Shown: positions 31,235 to 40,117, numbered from the stretch's first letter. The stretch: DNA of 41,600 nt from Clostridiales bacterium (GCA_009778945.1 WRFF01000001.1:1-41600); one strand, 5' to 3'. Program-made: numbers and translations. Notes: generated by a model not told the origin, from the letters alone.

Positions 31235-33964
31235 ATGTCGACTGCTGAAAATAAAGAAAATACGACAAATATAGTCCAGTTAAAAATTGACGGGAAGCCG
31301 GTCTCCGTCCCGGAGGGGACGACCATTTTGGATGCCGCATCCGAACTGGGGATCGAAATCCCGACTCTGTGCCATTTGAAGGATCTGGCGCCGGACGGTT
31401 CGTGCCGGCTGTGCATTGTGGAAATAGAGAACGGCCGTAAGGGCGGGCTCCTTCCGGCTTGTTCGGAGCACTGTGCGGAGGGGATGAAGGTCTCCACGCA
31501 TTCGGATAAGGTTGTGGAATCCCGCAGGTTCGTGCTGGATCTCATGCTGAGCGTACATCCGCTGAATTGTTTCGGCTGTGGCAGAAACGGGGACTGCAAA
31601 CTTCAGGAGTACGCGCTGGATTACGGTCTTGAAGCGACGAGCTTCACGCACGGAAAGGGTGCGCAGCGAGGGGAAAAAGATACCTCAAATCCGCTGTTCG
31701 ACTACAATCCGGAGCTCTGCCTGATGTGCGGAAGATGCATACGAATCTGTGAGCAGATGCAGGGACGGGATGTCATCAGCATGACGGGCAGGGGGTTTGA
31801 CTGCCATATGACCCCTGCTTATTTGCTGCCTTGGAGCGAGTCGGTCTGTGAATCCTGCGGGAACTGCGTATCGTATTGCCCCACCGGGGCGCTGACGTCG
31901 AGAGACAGCAGAAAGTACAGAATGTGGGAGGTCTCGAAGGTGCGCACGACCTGCCCGCATTGCGGCACTGGCTGCCAGATGGATCTTTTGGTGAAAAATA
32001 ATAAGGTTGTGGGCGTCGAGCCGGCGGACGGGCCTGCCAATCAGGGGCTGCTCTGCGTCAAGGGCAAATTCGGGTCACACAAATTCATCCATTCCGGGGA
32101 TCGTTTGACGCATCCCCTCATAAAAAGGAACGGGGTCTTTGAGCGAGCAAGCTGGGATGAGGCGCTCGGCCTTATCGCAACAAAATTTACGGAGATCAAG
32201 GAAAAACACGGGCCGGACGCGATCGCGGGCTCCTCGTGTTCGCGCGCCCCGAACGAAGACAATTATGTATTTCAGAAGATGGTGCGCACGGCGTTCGGCA
32301 CGAATAACGTGGACAACTGCGCCAGGGTATGCCATTCGGCGTCGGTCCACGGCCTCGCGATGACGCTCGGATCGGGCGCCATGACGAACCCGATCCAGGA
32401 CATTACGCGGGACATCGACGTGATCCTTCTCATCGGTTCGAACCCGACCGAGGCGCATCCGGTGATCGGCGCGCAGATACGCCAGGCGCTGAGGCGCGGA
32501 ACGAAGCTGATCGTCGTCGACCCCCGGAAAATAGACCTCGTCAAAGACGCGGAAATCCATCTGCAGATCCGCCCCGGGACGAACGTGGCTTTCGCCAACG
32601 GCATGGTGCACGTCATCATCGAAGAAGGGCTCGCGGACAAAGAGTTTATCGAGGCGAGGACGGAGGGCTTTGAGGAGCTTTCCGAAATCGTCAAGGAATA
32701 TACCCCCGAAAAGGTCTCTGAGATCTGCGGCATCGACCCGGAGGGCCTGCGCCGGGCGGCCCGGCTCTACGCCAAAGCCGACAAAGCCCCGATCATCTAC
32801 TGCCTCGGCGTGACAGAGCATTCAGCCGGCACGGAAGGCGTCATGAGCCTTTCGAACATCGCGATGTCTGTCGGAAAACTCGGTCGGTCCGGTTGCGGCA
32901 TCAATCCGCTGCGAGGCCAGAACAACGTGCAGGGCGCGTGCGACATGGGTTGCCTGCCGGACAAATTCCCCGGTTATCAGAACTCCACGGCGCCCGAGAG
33001 CATCGAAAAATTCGAAAAGGCGTGGGGCGTGAAGCTCAATCATGAAATGGGAATGACAGCCACGCTGGTCCCTCAGGCCGCCATAGACGGGAAGATCAAA
33101 GGGTATTATATCTTCGGAGAGGACCCTGTCGTCTCCGACCCGGATACGGAGCATATCAAGAAAGGTCTCGAAAGCCTCGACTTCCTTGTCGTGCAGGAAC
33201 TGTTCATGACCGAGACGGCGGAGCTCGCCGACGTCGTCCTGCCCGGCATGAGCTACGCCGAAAAAGAGGGCACCTTCACAAACACGGAGCGCAGGGTGCA
33301 GCGGGTACGAAAAGCGGTCAGCCTCGAAGGTGAAATGCGCCTTGACACGGATATTTTCTGCGACGTGATGACCCGAATGGGCGTTCCCTGCCGCTATGAC
33401 AGCGCCGCCGATATTATGTGCGAAATCGCGTCGGTCACGCCGTCCTACGGCGGCATCTCTTTTGAACGCCTCGACGCGGGCGAATCCCTGCAGTGGCCGT
33501 GCCCGGACAAGGACAGCAAAGGCACCTATTTCCTGCATAAAGACAAGTTCACGCGCGGGTTGGGCTGGTTCTATCCCGCCGTTTTCAAGGAGCCGATGGA
33601 ACTGCCGGACACCGAGTATCCGATGACGATGGTTACGGGGCGCATGCTGTACCACTACAACGCGGGAGCCATGACGGCGAGGACGGAAGGGATCAACGAG
33701 ATTTCGGGCAGTTCGTACATCGAGATGAACGCCTCCGACGCGGCAGCGATGGGCGTGAAAGACGGAGACCGGGTAAAGGTCGCCTCCCGCCGCGGCGAGA
33801 TCGAGACGACGGCCCGGGTCGGCGATATAACCAGTCCGACGGAAGTGTTTATGACGTTCCACTTCCCGGACGGCAACGTGAATAAACTCACGAACCCGGT
33901 GTTTGACGATATCGCCCACATCCCGGAATACAAGGTGTGCGCGGTGCGGGTCAGCCGGGCCTAA
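31235..33964 (+). CDS. fdhA: Formate dehydrogenase catalytic subunit, cysteine type, with NuoG-like N-terminus
   Basis: A 909-residue molybdenum/tungsten bis-MGD enzyme for formate/CO2 interconversion. The N-terminal ~230 residues carry a [2Fe-2S] domain (CRLCIVEIENG), an HPLNCFGCGRNGDC cluster and CLMCGRCIRIC / CESCGNCVSYCPTGA clusters. The catalytic part starts with CPHCGTGCQMDLLVKNN. The active-site motif NCARVCHSAS has Cys366 where many clostridial enzymes have selenocysteine. ATG 31235 has GGAGG seven bases upstream; an in-frame ATG at 31202 is unsupported. With the NuoE-like and NuoF-like subunits it resembles the NAD-linked FdsGBA enzymes, so NAD(H) and perhaps ferredoxin are partners. 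Confidence 0.94.
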   Translation: MSTAENKENTTNIVQLKIDGKPVSVPEGTTILDAASELGIEIPTLCHLKDLAPDGSCRLCIVEIENGRKGGLLPACSEHCAEGMKVSTHSDKVVESRRFVLDLMLSVHPLNCFGCGRNGDCKLQEYALDYGLEATSFTHGKGAQRGEKDTSNPLFDYNPELCLMCGRCIRICEQMQGRDVISMTGRGFDCHMTPAYLLPWSESVCESCGNCVSYCPTGALTSRDSRKYRMWEVSKVRTTCPHCGTGCQMDLLVKNNKVVGVEPADGPANQGLLCVKGKFGSHKFIHSGDRLTHPLIKRNGVFERASWDEALGLIATKFTEIKEKHGPDAIAGSSCSRAPNEDNYVFQKMVRTAFGTNNVDNCARVCHSASVHGLAMTLGSGAMTNPIQDITRDIDVILLIGSNPTEAHPVIGAQIRQALRRGTKLIVVDPRKIDLVKDAEIHLQIRPGTNVAFANGMVHVIIEEGLADKEFIEARTEGFEELSEIVKEYTPEKVSEICGIDPEGLRRAARLYAKADKAPIIYCLGVTEHSAGTEGVMSLSNIAMSVGKLGRSGCGINPLRGQNNVQGACDMGCLPDKFPGYQNSTAPESIEKFEKAWGVKLNHEMGMTATLVPQAAIDGKIKGYYIFGEDPVVSDPDTEHIKKGLESLDFLVVQELFMTETAELADVVLPGMSYAEKEGTFTNTERRVQRVRKAVSLEGEMRLDTDIFCDVMTRMGVPCRYDSAADIMCEIASVTPSYGGISFERLDAGESLQWPCPDKDSKGTYFLHKDKFTRGLGWFYPAVFKEPMELPDTEYPMTMVTGRMLYHYNAGAMTARTEGINEISGSSYIEMNASDAAAMGVKDGDRVKVASRRGEIETTARVGDITSPTEVFMTFHFPDGNVNKLTNPVFDDIAHIPEYKVCAVRVSRA

Positions 33965-33972
33965 ATGTAATA

Positions 33973-34136
33973 CTGCTTCTAAGGAAACACTGATTAAATC
34001 TCTGGAACATATCTGCGATGTTATTTAGCCCAAACCCTTCGTTGGAAATACTCGCTTTGCAACCAGCAAAGCTCCGTTTTCCGCCTCGATTTTGTGCAAA
34101 ATCCCTATCGCAGATACATACCGTTTCTTTAAGCAA
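33973..34136. repeat. Palindromic element E downstream of fdhA
   Basis: ATCTGCGAT (34011-34019) is perfectly inverted at 34107-34115. Outer parts also pair loosely, TGCTTCTAAGGAAAC (from 33973) against GTTTCTTTAAGCA (to about 34134). It has no coding capacity and looks like another foldback or mobile-element remnant, different from the B/C/D family. Confidence 0.5.
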
Positions 34137-34182
34137 CGCTTCCCTAAGCAAAAAAGTTGCGTGCAGAGAAATGCGAGAAAAA

Positions 34183-34290
34183 TAGCACAAAATGGCGGTT
34201 ATGTATGATTTTATTGCGAAAAAAGCTGAAAAAAGGGTGAATAAGGGTGTTTCGGAGGCAAAATTCATACATAACCGCAATTTTGTGCTA
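34183..34290. repeat. Foldback repeat C between fdhA and fdhD
   Basis: A 108-bp element with nearly perfect 30-base arms. TAGCACAAAATGGCGGTTAT (from 34183) continues to TATGATTTT, and its complement lies at 34260-34290 with one mismatch and one extra base. The core is GGTTATGTA where element B has GGTAATGGA, with complementary changes on the other arm. It ends 45 bases before the fdhD start. Confidence 0.85.
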
Positions 34291-34335
34291 AAAAACAGCT
34301 CCGCTGCTGCCAAAATAACAAGTGGTATGCGATAA

Positions 34336-35097
34336 ATGAAGATCGGAACAACCAAATATCCTATTAAACGCTATCAAGATGGCCGTTATTCGGAGCTGTT
34401 GGACGATGTGCTGGAGGAATATGTCCTGTCGATCTATCTGGAAGACGCGCTGCTGGTCAAGCTGATCTGCGTACCGGAATATCTGGAAGAACTTGTTCTC
34501 GGCTATCTATACTCGGACGGCCTCATCGCTTCGGCGGAGGACGTTGAATCCATCATGATTGAAGGCCAGGCCGCCCGCGTCACATTGGCCGCAGGCGCCG
34601 CGGCTGCGGCGGATTTGCAAAACGCGAAAGACGCAGACTTGATCGTCACGGACAGCGGTGATTTCGTCGAGGTCCCGTACCGGTTCCGGCGGCCGGCCGA
34701 GGTCGTTTTGCGGAAGGCGGAATGGGACCCGGATGTCGTCCTCCAAAACGCCAATCTGCTGCTCGAAAAATCCAAAATCTTTCGGGAAACCGGAAACGTC
34801 CATTCCGTCATGATCTGCCGCGGCGCGGAGCTGCTGTATTTCTGCGAGGACATCGGCCGCTACAACGCTTTCGACAAATGTATGGGCAGGGCGCTGAAGG
34901 ACAAGACGGACCTGTCCCACGCGTGCGTCTATACGAGCGGGCGTATCCCGAGTAGCATTGCGCTGAAGACGCTGCGCGCCGGGATCCCCATGATTGTCTC
35001 GCGCTCGGCCCCCACCGACCTGACCCTCCGCATCGCCGCCGAATACGGGCTGACCGTCGTCGGATTCGCCCGCGGGGACCGGTTTAATCTCTATTGA
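34336..35097 (+). CDS. fdhD: FdhD-family protein lacking the conserved sulfur-transfer cysteine
   Basis: FdhD passes sulfur from a cysteine desulfurase to the Mo/W cofactor of formate dehydrogenase. The 253-residue protein matches the family along its length: LEELVLGYLYSDGLI, IFRETGNVHSVMIC, EDIGRYNAFDKCMG and SRSAPTDLTL. In the segment where relatives have a CCGKG or CGxCG motif it reads VTDSGDF, so the catalytic cysteine is replaced by Ser107. The usual GRHN is GRYN. No good ribosome site precedes the ATG (GCGATAA). It could be a cofactor-binding chaperone without sulfur transfer, or another cysteine may act. Confidence 0.88.
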   Translation: MKIGTTKYPIKRYQDGRYSELLDDVLEEYVLSIYLEDALLVKLICVPEYLEELVLGYLYSDGLIASAEDVESIMIEGQAARVTLAAGAAAAADLQNAKDADLIVTDSGDFVEVPYRFRRPAEVVLRKAEWDPDVVLQNANLLLEKSKIFRETGNVHSVMICRGAELLYFCEDIGRYNAFDKCMGRALKDKTDLSHACVYTSGRIPSSIALKTLRAGIPMIVSRSAPTDLTLRIAAEYGLTVVGFARGDRFNLY

Positions 35098-35179
35098 GTT
35101 TCTTAATAAAAGTATGTGGATCTTGGGGATCGTTCAGTTTGCCTTTCACGGTTCGGTTTGGCCTCCTTTTGTTTGCCGT

Positions 35180-35857
35180 TCAGTCGAGCTTTACGCCGGC
35201 TTCATCCGCGAGGGCCTGGGTCAGGCGCCATACCTCGGTGCGCGGGTTTTGGTCGGCGTACTTCGTATCATCCGACCAGACGCCGGAAAGCCGCTTTGCG
35301 TTTTTGAGCGCACGCGCAGGGCTGCCTCCGCATTTTAGAATGTCGCCGAAAATAGAGTCTTTCGTCTTGACACCGCCGGAATACGTTTTTCGCCCCGAGA
35401 GCACGCCGCCCGCGCGGAAAATCTCCGTCAGTTTTGCGTTCAGCTCCTGCCTGGCCATCGCGCTGTCCGTATAATGGAAATGCAGATAGATCCAAAGCTC
35501 AAATGATTCGTTGGACCAGGCGGCGATATAGCGTTCAATGCCCGGATATGCTTTTCGCTGCAGGCCGGCGAGCTTGATCGCGTGATTGAAACTGCCTTTC
35601 CCAAACGCGTCCCGGTCGAATACGGCCGCCACATTGCCGCTCGGCAGGCGCATTTTGCCGTATTCCGTTTCGACGATTTCAAAGAAGCTTTCGGCGCTCC
35701 TGACGAGCGATTCCGTACCCCGTCCAACCCCTTTCACCTCCACAAGAGACGACAGATCCCTGCCGCCCCTGTCATAAAAATAGCTCAAAAGCCCGGCGAA
35801 ATAATTGGGCTCCGTCCTTGTCCCCTCGCATACGATCAACCATTGTCCGCTATCCAT
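35180..35857 (-). CDS. RloB-family protein (Toprim-like), orphan
   Basis: RloB proteins were named for genes linked to restriction-modification loci and are suspected defence effectors. This 225-residue protein has the N-terminal VCEGTRTEPNYFAGLL motif, VAAVFDRDAFG near residue 78 and WSNESFELWIYLHFHYTD near 114, the acidic signature sites of the family. The usual partner, an AAA ATPase (RloA), and restriction genes are absent here. An in-frame TAA precedes the ATG immediately, so the start is firm, but the ribosome site is weak. It lies downstream of hydA on the same strand and convergent with fdhD, suggesting a single-gene insertion. Confidence 0.82.
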   Translation of the reverse strand: MDSGQWLIVCEGTRTEPNYFAGLLSYFYDRGGRDLSSLVEVKGVGRGTESLVRSAESFFEIVETEYGKMRLPSGNVAAVFDRDAFGKGSFNHAIKLAGLQRKAYPGIERYIAAWSNESFELWIYLHFHYTDSAMARQELNAKLTEIFRAGGVLSGRKTYSGGVKTKDSIFGDILKCGGSPARALKNAKRLSGVWSDDTKYADQNPRTEVWRLTQALADEAGVKLD

Positions 35858-35992
35858 TTATCCGATGCCGGTCATTCAGGATTCGTCGCATAACAAATTT
35901 GTATAATGCGGCGCTTTTCTGTTAAAAGAGAATTTGGATAATTTAACCTATTCATCATTCGGCTTCAAAATATATTGAATAATTTCTTACAA

Positions 35993-37735
35993 CTATAACG
36001 CCCGGCTTCTGTCGAAATAGCGGGTATGAAGAAGTTTGTGCGCCTTTTCGCCGAACGGCTCGCCCAGGAACTCTTCGTAGAGTTTTAGGACCTCTTTGTT
36101 TTCGTGTGCGCAGCGGATCGGGTTTTCGGCGTCTTCCTCGTAAAGGGCAAGCTGCCGCTTTTTCAGGATCCCGGCTATTTTTCCGGGATAAGAGGGCTGG
36201 CCGCCCCCGCCTATGCACCCGCCGGGGCAGGCCATGATTTCTATGGCATGATACTCGGATTTTCCGTCCCTTATATCCTCGAGAAGCCTTCTTGTATTTC
36301 CGAGCCCGTGCGCGATCGCGATATTCAGGCGCGTCCCGCTAAAATCGACGCTGGCTTCGCGAAGCCCCTCCATGCCTCGGAGCTGGCTGAATTCGATTTT
36401 GTCGAGCTTCTTATTCGTATACCGTTCATAAGCGGTCCGGACGGTCGCTTCTATGACGCCGCCCGTCGACCCGAAGATGGCGGCTGCGCCCGAAGACTCG
36501 CCCATAAGCGAATCGAACGCTTCGTCCGGCAGGCTCCCAAACGAAATCGCGGCTTCTTTGATCATTTCGGCAAGCTCTGTTGTGGTGATCACATAGTCCA
36601 CGTTCGCGAAATCGTGGTGCTCGAGCTCGGGGCGATGGAGCTCATATTTTTTGGCAAGGCAGGGCATCACGGAGACGACCGTCATATCTTCCGGCCGCAC
36701 GCCTACGCGCTCTGCGAAATATGTCTTGGCTACCACGCCGAACATCTCATGAGGCGACCGGCAGGTCGAAGGGATATCCAGGAGTTCCGGGAATTGAAAT
36801 TCTATGAAATTGATCCAGGCAGGGCAGCAGCTTGTGAGCATAGGAAAGCGCCCGCTGTTTTCGATCCTCTGCAGGAGTTCCGCAGCCTCTTCCATGACCG
36901 TAAGGTCTGCGGCAAAGTTCGTGTCCATCACATAGTCAAAACCGAGCCGCCTGAGGGCTGCGATCATTTTCCCCGTAACTCTCGCGCCGGGCTTCAACCC
37001 AAAGAGTTCGCCGAGCGCTACGCGGACAGCGGGCGCCGTCTGTACGACCACCAGTTTTTCCGGGTCGTTCAGCGCCTTCCATACTTCCCGGGTGTTGTCC
37101 GCTTTGACAAGGGCGCCCGTGGGGCATACGCTTACGCATTGTCCGCAATACGTACATTCGGTTTCGGATATCGGCGCGTCAAACGCCGTCCCGATCACCG
37201 TTTCGAAACCCCTGTTTATCGCGGAATATACGCCTACCGTCTGAACCACGTTGCACATCGTTTCGCAGCGGCGGCACAGGATGCATTTTTCGGGATCCCT
37301 GATCAGCGAATAATTGGAGATGTCTTTCGGATGGCTTTTTCGCTTGCCTTCCGGCGTGAATTCCTTGATATTCAGCGTTGCAGCCAATGCCTGGAGTTCG
37401 CATTTCAGATTTTTCTCGCAGACCAGACAGTCTTTCGGGTGATCAGACAGGATCAACTCGACGATCGCGCGCCGTGCGTTTACGGCCCTGGGGGAATTCG
37501 TATGGATGACCATACCCTCCGTCACCGCAGTGGCGCAGGCGGGGGCCAGCGTCCTCGCGCCTTCGACCTCCACCATGCAAACGCGGCAGTTTGCGCTTTG
37601 GTTGATCATATTGATATCGTGAAAATTCATGTGACACAGCGTTGGGATATTGACGTTCGCCAGTTTGGCGGCGTCAAGGATCGTAGTCCCTTCCGCTGCG
37701 GTTATCGGCATATTATTTATTGTGAGATTGATCAT
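35993..37735 (-). CDS. hydA: [FeFe]-hydrogenase catalytic subunit HydA
   Basis: This 580-residue subunit makes or oxidises H2 at the H-cluster. The N-terminal [2Fe-2S] domain contains CRVCMVEVEG, then HPKDCLVCEKNLKC and two [4Fe-4S] motifs, CILCRRCETMC and CTYCGQCVSVCPTGA. The H-cluster motifs are all present: TSCCPAW (L1), MPCLAKKYE (L2) and MACPGGCIGGGGQP (L3). The TSCCPAW form is common in trimeric bifurcating hydrogenases. A GGGAGAG ribosome site precedes the ATG 12 bases after hydB. With hydB and hydC it should couple H2 to NAD(H) and ferredoxin. Confidence 0.96.
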   Translation of the reverse strand: MINLTINNMPITAAEGTTILDAAKLANVNIPTLCHMNFHDINMINQSANCRVCMVEVEGARTLAPACATAVTEGMVIHTNSPRAVNARRAIVELILSDHPKDCLVCEKNLKCELQALAATLNIKEFTPEGKRKSHPKDISNYSLIRDPEKCILCRRCETMCNVVQTVGVYSAINRGFETVIGTAFDAPISETECTYCGQCVSVCPTGALVKADNTREVWKALNDPEKLVVVQTAPAVRVALGELFGLKPGARVTGKMIAALRRLGFDYVMDTNFAADLTVMEEAAELLQRIENSGRFPMLTSCCPAWINFIEFQFPELLDIPSTCRSPHEMFGVVAKTYFAERVGVRPEDMTVVSVMPCLAKKYELHRPELEHHDFANVDYVITTTELAEMIKEAAISFGSLPDEAFDSLMGESSGAAAIFGSTGGVIEATVRTAYERYTNKKLDKIEFSQLRGMEGLREASVDFSGTRLNIAIAHGLGNTRRLLEDIRDGKSEYHAIEIMACPGGCIGGGGQPSYPGKIAGILKKRQLALYEEDAENPIRCAHENKEVLKLYEEFLGEPFGEKAHKLLHTRYFDRSRAL

Positions 37736-37747
37736 TTTGCTCTCCCG

Positions 37748-39547
37748 CTATTTCAGTACAATCGCGTTCTTCGGACATTTGTCTGCGCAGACGCCGCATT
37801 TGATACAGTTTGCGGTGTCGATTTCGTGTACTTCTTTCACGCCTCCCTTTATGCAGGAAACGGGGCAGGCTCTTGCGCAAAGCGTGCAGCCGTTGCACAG
37901 TTCCGGAATGATGGTATACGAAGCCAGCGCCCGGCATACGCCGGCGGGGCAGCGCTTCTCCAGAACATGCGCCACATATTCGTCCCAAAAATCATCGAGC
38001 GTCGACAGTACGGGGTTGGGAGCGGTTTGCCCCAGTGCGCAGAGGGAACAATCTTTTATCACATGGCTGAAATACCGGAGGTTTTCCAGATCCTCCATGG
38101 TCCCTTCGCCTTCGGTGATCCGTTCAAGGATTTCAAGCAGCCGTGCGTTTCCGATACGGCAGGGCGTGCACTTTCCGCAGGATTCTTCAACTGTGAATTC
38201 CAGATAAAATTTAGCGAAATTCACCATGCAATCGTCTTCGTCGACGACGATCAAACCGCCTGAACCCATCATGCTGCCTGCGGCGTCGAGGGTGTCGAAA
38301 TCGACCTTTAAGTCGAGATTTTTTTCGGAGATCACCCCGCCGGAAGGGCCGCCGGTCTGGACGGCTTTGAATTTCCGGCCCCCGGGGACGCCGCCGCCGA
38401 TTTCCTCGATGATCTCTCTCAGGCTTACTCCCATCGGGACTTCGACAAGGCCGACGTTGTTGATCTTTCCGGCCAGGGCAAAGACCTTGGTGCCGGGAGA
38501 CCCCGGCGTCCCTATTTTTCGAAACCAGGCGCTGCCCTGCAAAATGATCTGCGGGATATTGGCGAAGGTCTCCACATTGTTGATATTGGTGGGTTTGCCC
38601 CAAAGGCCATTTGCCGCGGGGTAGGGGGGCTTCACATTGGGTTCGCCGCGCCCGCCTTCGACAGACTGCATCAGCGCGGTTTCTTCGCCGCAGACAAACG
38701 CGCCGGCGCCCAGGCTTATGTCTATGTGAAAGCCCCAGCCGCTGCCCAGGATGTCGTCGCCGAGGAAGCCTCGCTCTTCGGCCTGGCCCAGCGCTATCCG
38801 CAGACGTTCGACCGCCAGCGGGTATTCGGCGCGGATATAGATGACGCCTTCATCCGCGCCTATCGCGTATCCGCAGATGGCCATCGCCTCCAATATGCTG
38901 TGAGGATCGCCCTCTATGATCGCGCGATCCATAAAGGCGCCGGGATCGCCCTCGTCCGCGTTGCAGACCACGTATTTTTTATCGGAAACGGATTTCGCGG
39001 CAAACTCCCATTTCAGGCCTGTCGAAAACCCTGCCCCGCCGCGTCCTCTCAGGCCGCTTTCTTTGACCGTACGGACAATCTCCTCCCCGGTCATTTCGAA
39101 CAGCGCCTTCCGAAGGGCCTCGTACGCGCCCGCGGCAATCGCATTATCGATACTCTCAGGGTCGATCACCCCGCAGTTTTTAAGTGCGATTCGTTTTTGG
39201 CTCTTGTAAAACGGCATATCCAAATGGTGTGCGATGCGCTCTTTCGTATTCGGTTCCTCGTACAAAAGCCTCTCTACAATCTCGCCTTTGACGATATGGG
39301 TTTCGACGATATCCCTTGCGTCCTCCGCCGTTACTTTTACATAAAAAATATCTTCGGGCAGGATGGCCACGATCGGGCCCTGCTCGCAAAAACCGAGACA
39401 GCCAACCTTTACGACTTCCGCTTTCCCTTCCAGGCTTCTCGCCTTGATTTCTTCATTCAGCGCATGGAGGATACGGTCGCTTTCACAGGATATGCAGCCC
39501 GTGCCCGAACAAACGGTGACGCGCAGCTCGCTTTCTGTCTTACGCAT
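37748..39547 (-). CDS. hydB: Hydrogenase diaphorase subunit HydB
   Basis: A 599-residue NuoF-type subunit with three parts. The N-terminal thioredoxin-like [2Fe-2S] domain has CSGTGC and VGCLGFCEQGP. The central FMN/NADH domain has LRGRGGAGFSTGLKW, CNADEGDPGAFMDRA and ESCGKCTPCRIG with CSLCALGQTAPNP. The C-terminal ferredoxin has CNGCTLCARACPVSC and CIKCGVCADKCPKNA. This full layout is that of bifurcating HydABC enzymes such as those of Thermotoga and acetogens. The start overlaps the end of hydC by eight bases, with GGGGGAAA upstream. Confidence 0.96.
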   Translation of the reverse strand: MRKTESELRVTVCSGTGCISCESDRILHALNEEIKARSLEGKAEVVKVGCLGFCEQGPIVAILPEDIFYVKVTAEDARDIVETHIVKGEIVERLLYEEPNTKERIAHHLDMPFYKSQKRIALKNCGVIDPESIDNAIAAGAYEALRKALFEMTGEEIVRTVKESGLRGRGGAGFSTGLKWEFAAKSVSDKKYVVCNADEGDPGAFMDRAIIEGDPHSILEAMAICGYAIGADEGVIYIRAEYPLAVERLRIALGQAEERGFLGDDILGSGWGFHIDISLGAGAFVCGEETALMQSVEGGRGEPNVKPPYPAANGLWGKPTNINNVETFANIPQIILQGSAWFRKIGTPGSPGTKVFALAGKINNVGLVEVPMGVSLREIIEEIGGGVPGGRKFKAVQTGGPSGGVISEKNLDLKVDFDTLDAAGSMMGSGGLIVVDEDDCMVNFAKFYLEFTVEESCGKCTPCRIGNARLLEILERITEGEGTMEDLENLRYFSHVIKDCSLCALGQTAPNPVLSTLDDFWDEYVAHVLEKRCPAGVCRALASYTIIPELCNGCTLCARACPVSCIKGGVKEVHEIDTANCIKCGVCADKCPKNAIVLK

Positions 39548-40043
39548 CGTTTCCCCCGTCCCGGTATTCGTCCAGCAAGCCTTCTAAATCTTCCGGCTTT
39601 AAGCGGCCGAAGATTTTGCCGTTGACCGTGACGAGCGGCGCCAATCCGCAAGCGCCTACGCAGCGGACGGCGTCAAGCGAAAACAATCCGTCCGGCGTTG
39701 TTTCGCCGACTTCGATCCCGAGGCTCTTCTTCAGCTCGGCAAGGATGGCGTCCGCCCCCCTTACGAAACAGGCGGTGCCCATACAAACGGAGATCGCATA
39801 TTTGCCTTTCGGCTTTGTCTTAAAGAAAGAGTAAAAAGTGACGACCCCATAAACCCTGGACACGGGAACGCCCAGGCGGCCGGCTATGTGCCGCAGGGCT
39901 TCGGGCGGAAGATAGCCGATAAGTTTTTGCGCCTCGTGCAGGATGGGAATAAGCTTCCCGTCCGCCGAAGGAAGGGAAGCGATATAGGCGTCAAGCGCTT
40001 TCAGCGCATCCGCAAAGCTGTCTGTCCGATTGTTTTCAGCCAT
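39540..40043 (-). CDS. hydC: Hydrogenase [2Fe-2S] subunit HydC (NuoE-like)
   Basis: The 167-residue small subunit of the trimeric hydrogenase. The helical N-terminus carries LIPILHEAQKLIGYLPPEAL and GVVTFYSFFKTKPKGKY, standard for NuoE. The [2Fe-2S] ligands are in CMGTACFVRG and CVGACGLAP. It is the first gene of hydCBA and starts at 40043 with a good GGAGG site, about 20 bases downstream of a near-consensus promoter. It is a paralogue of the NuoE-like protein at 29297-29740 but more complete at its N-terminus. Confidence 0.94.
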   Translation of the reverse strand: MAENNRTDSFADALKALDAYIASLPSADGKLIPILHEAQKLIGYLPPEALRHIAGRLGVPVSRVYGVVTFYSFFKTKPKGKYAISVCMGTACFVRGADAILAELKKSLGIEVGETTPDGLFSLDAVRCVGACGLAPLVTVNGKIFGRLKPEDLEGLLDEYRDGGNDA

Positions 40044-40063
40044 AGTAGACCTCCATAAGGTTA

Positions 40064-40092
40064 ATTCTACTTACAAGTTTATCTCTTGTCAA
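40064..40092 (-). promoter_or_regulatory. Promoter of hydCBA
   Basis: On the minus strand, a perfect TTGACA (40087-40092) and TAGAAT (40064-40069) are separated by exactly 17 bases, 21 bases upstream of the hydC ATG. Such a strong promoter suggests high, largely constitutive expression. Confidence 0.8.
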
Positions 40093-40117
40093 AGATTCGG
40101 GCAGAGAGAAGGTTTTT

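Noticed and set aside
32315..32345. Selenocysteine codon in formate dehydrogenase
   Set aside because: The active-site codon is TGC (cysteine), not TGA, and the frame is uninterrupted.
36104..38263. A 719-codon open frame on the plus strand opposite hydA and hydB
   Set aside because: The minus strand encodes unmistakable HydA and HydB with all cluster motifs; the plus frame has no family features and atypical composition.
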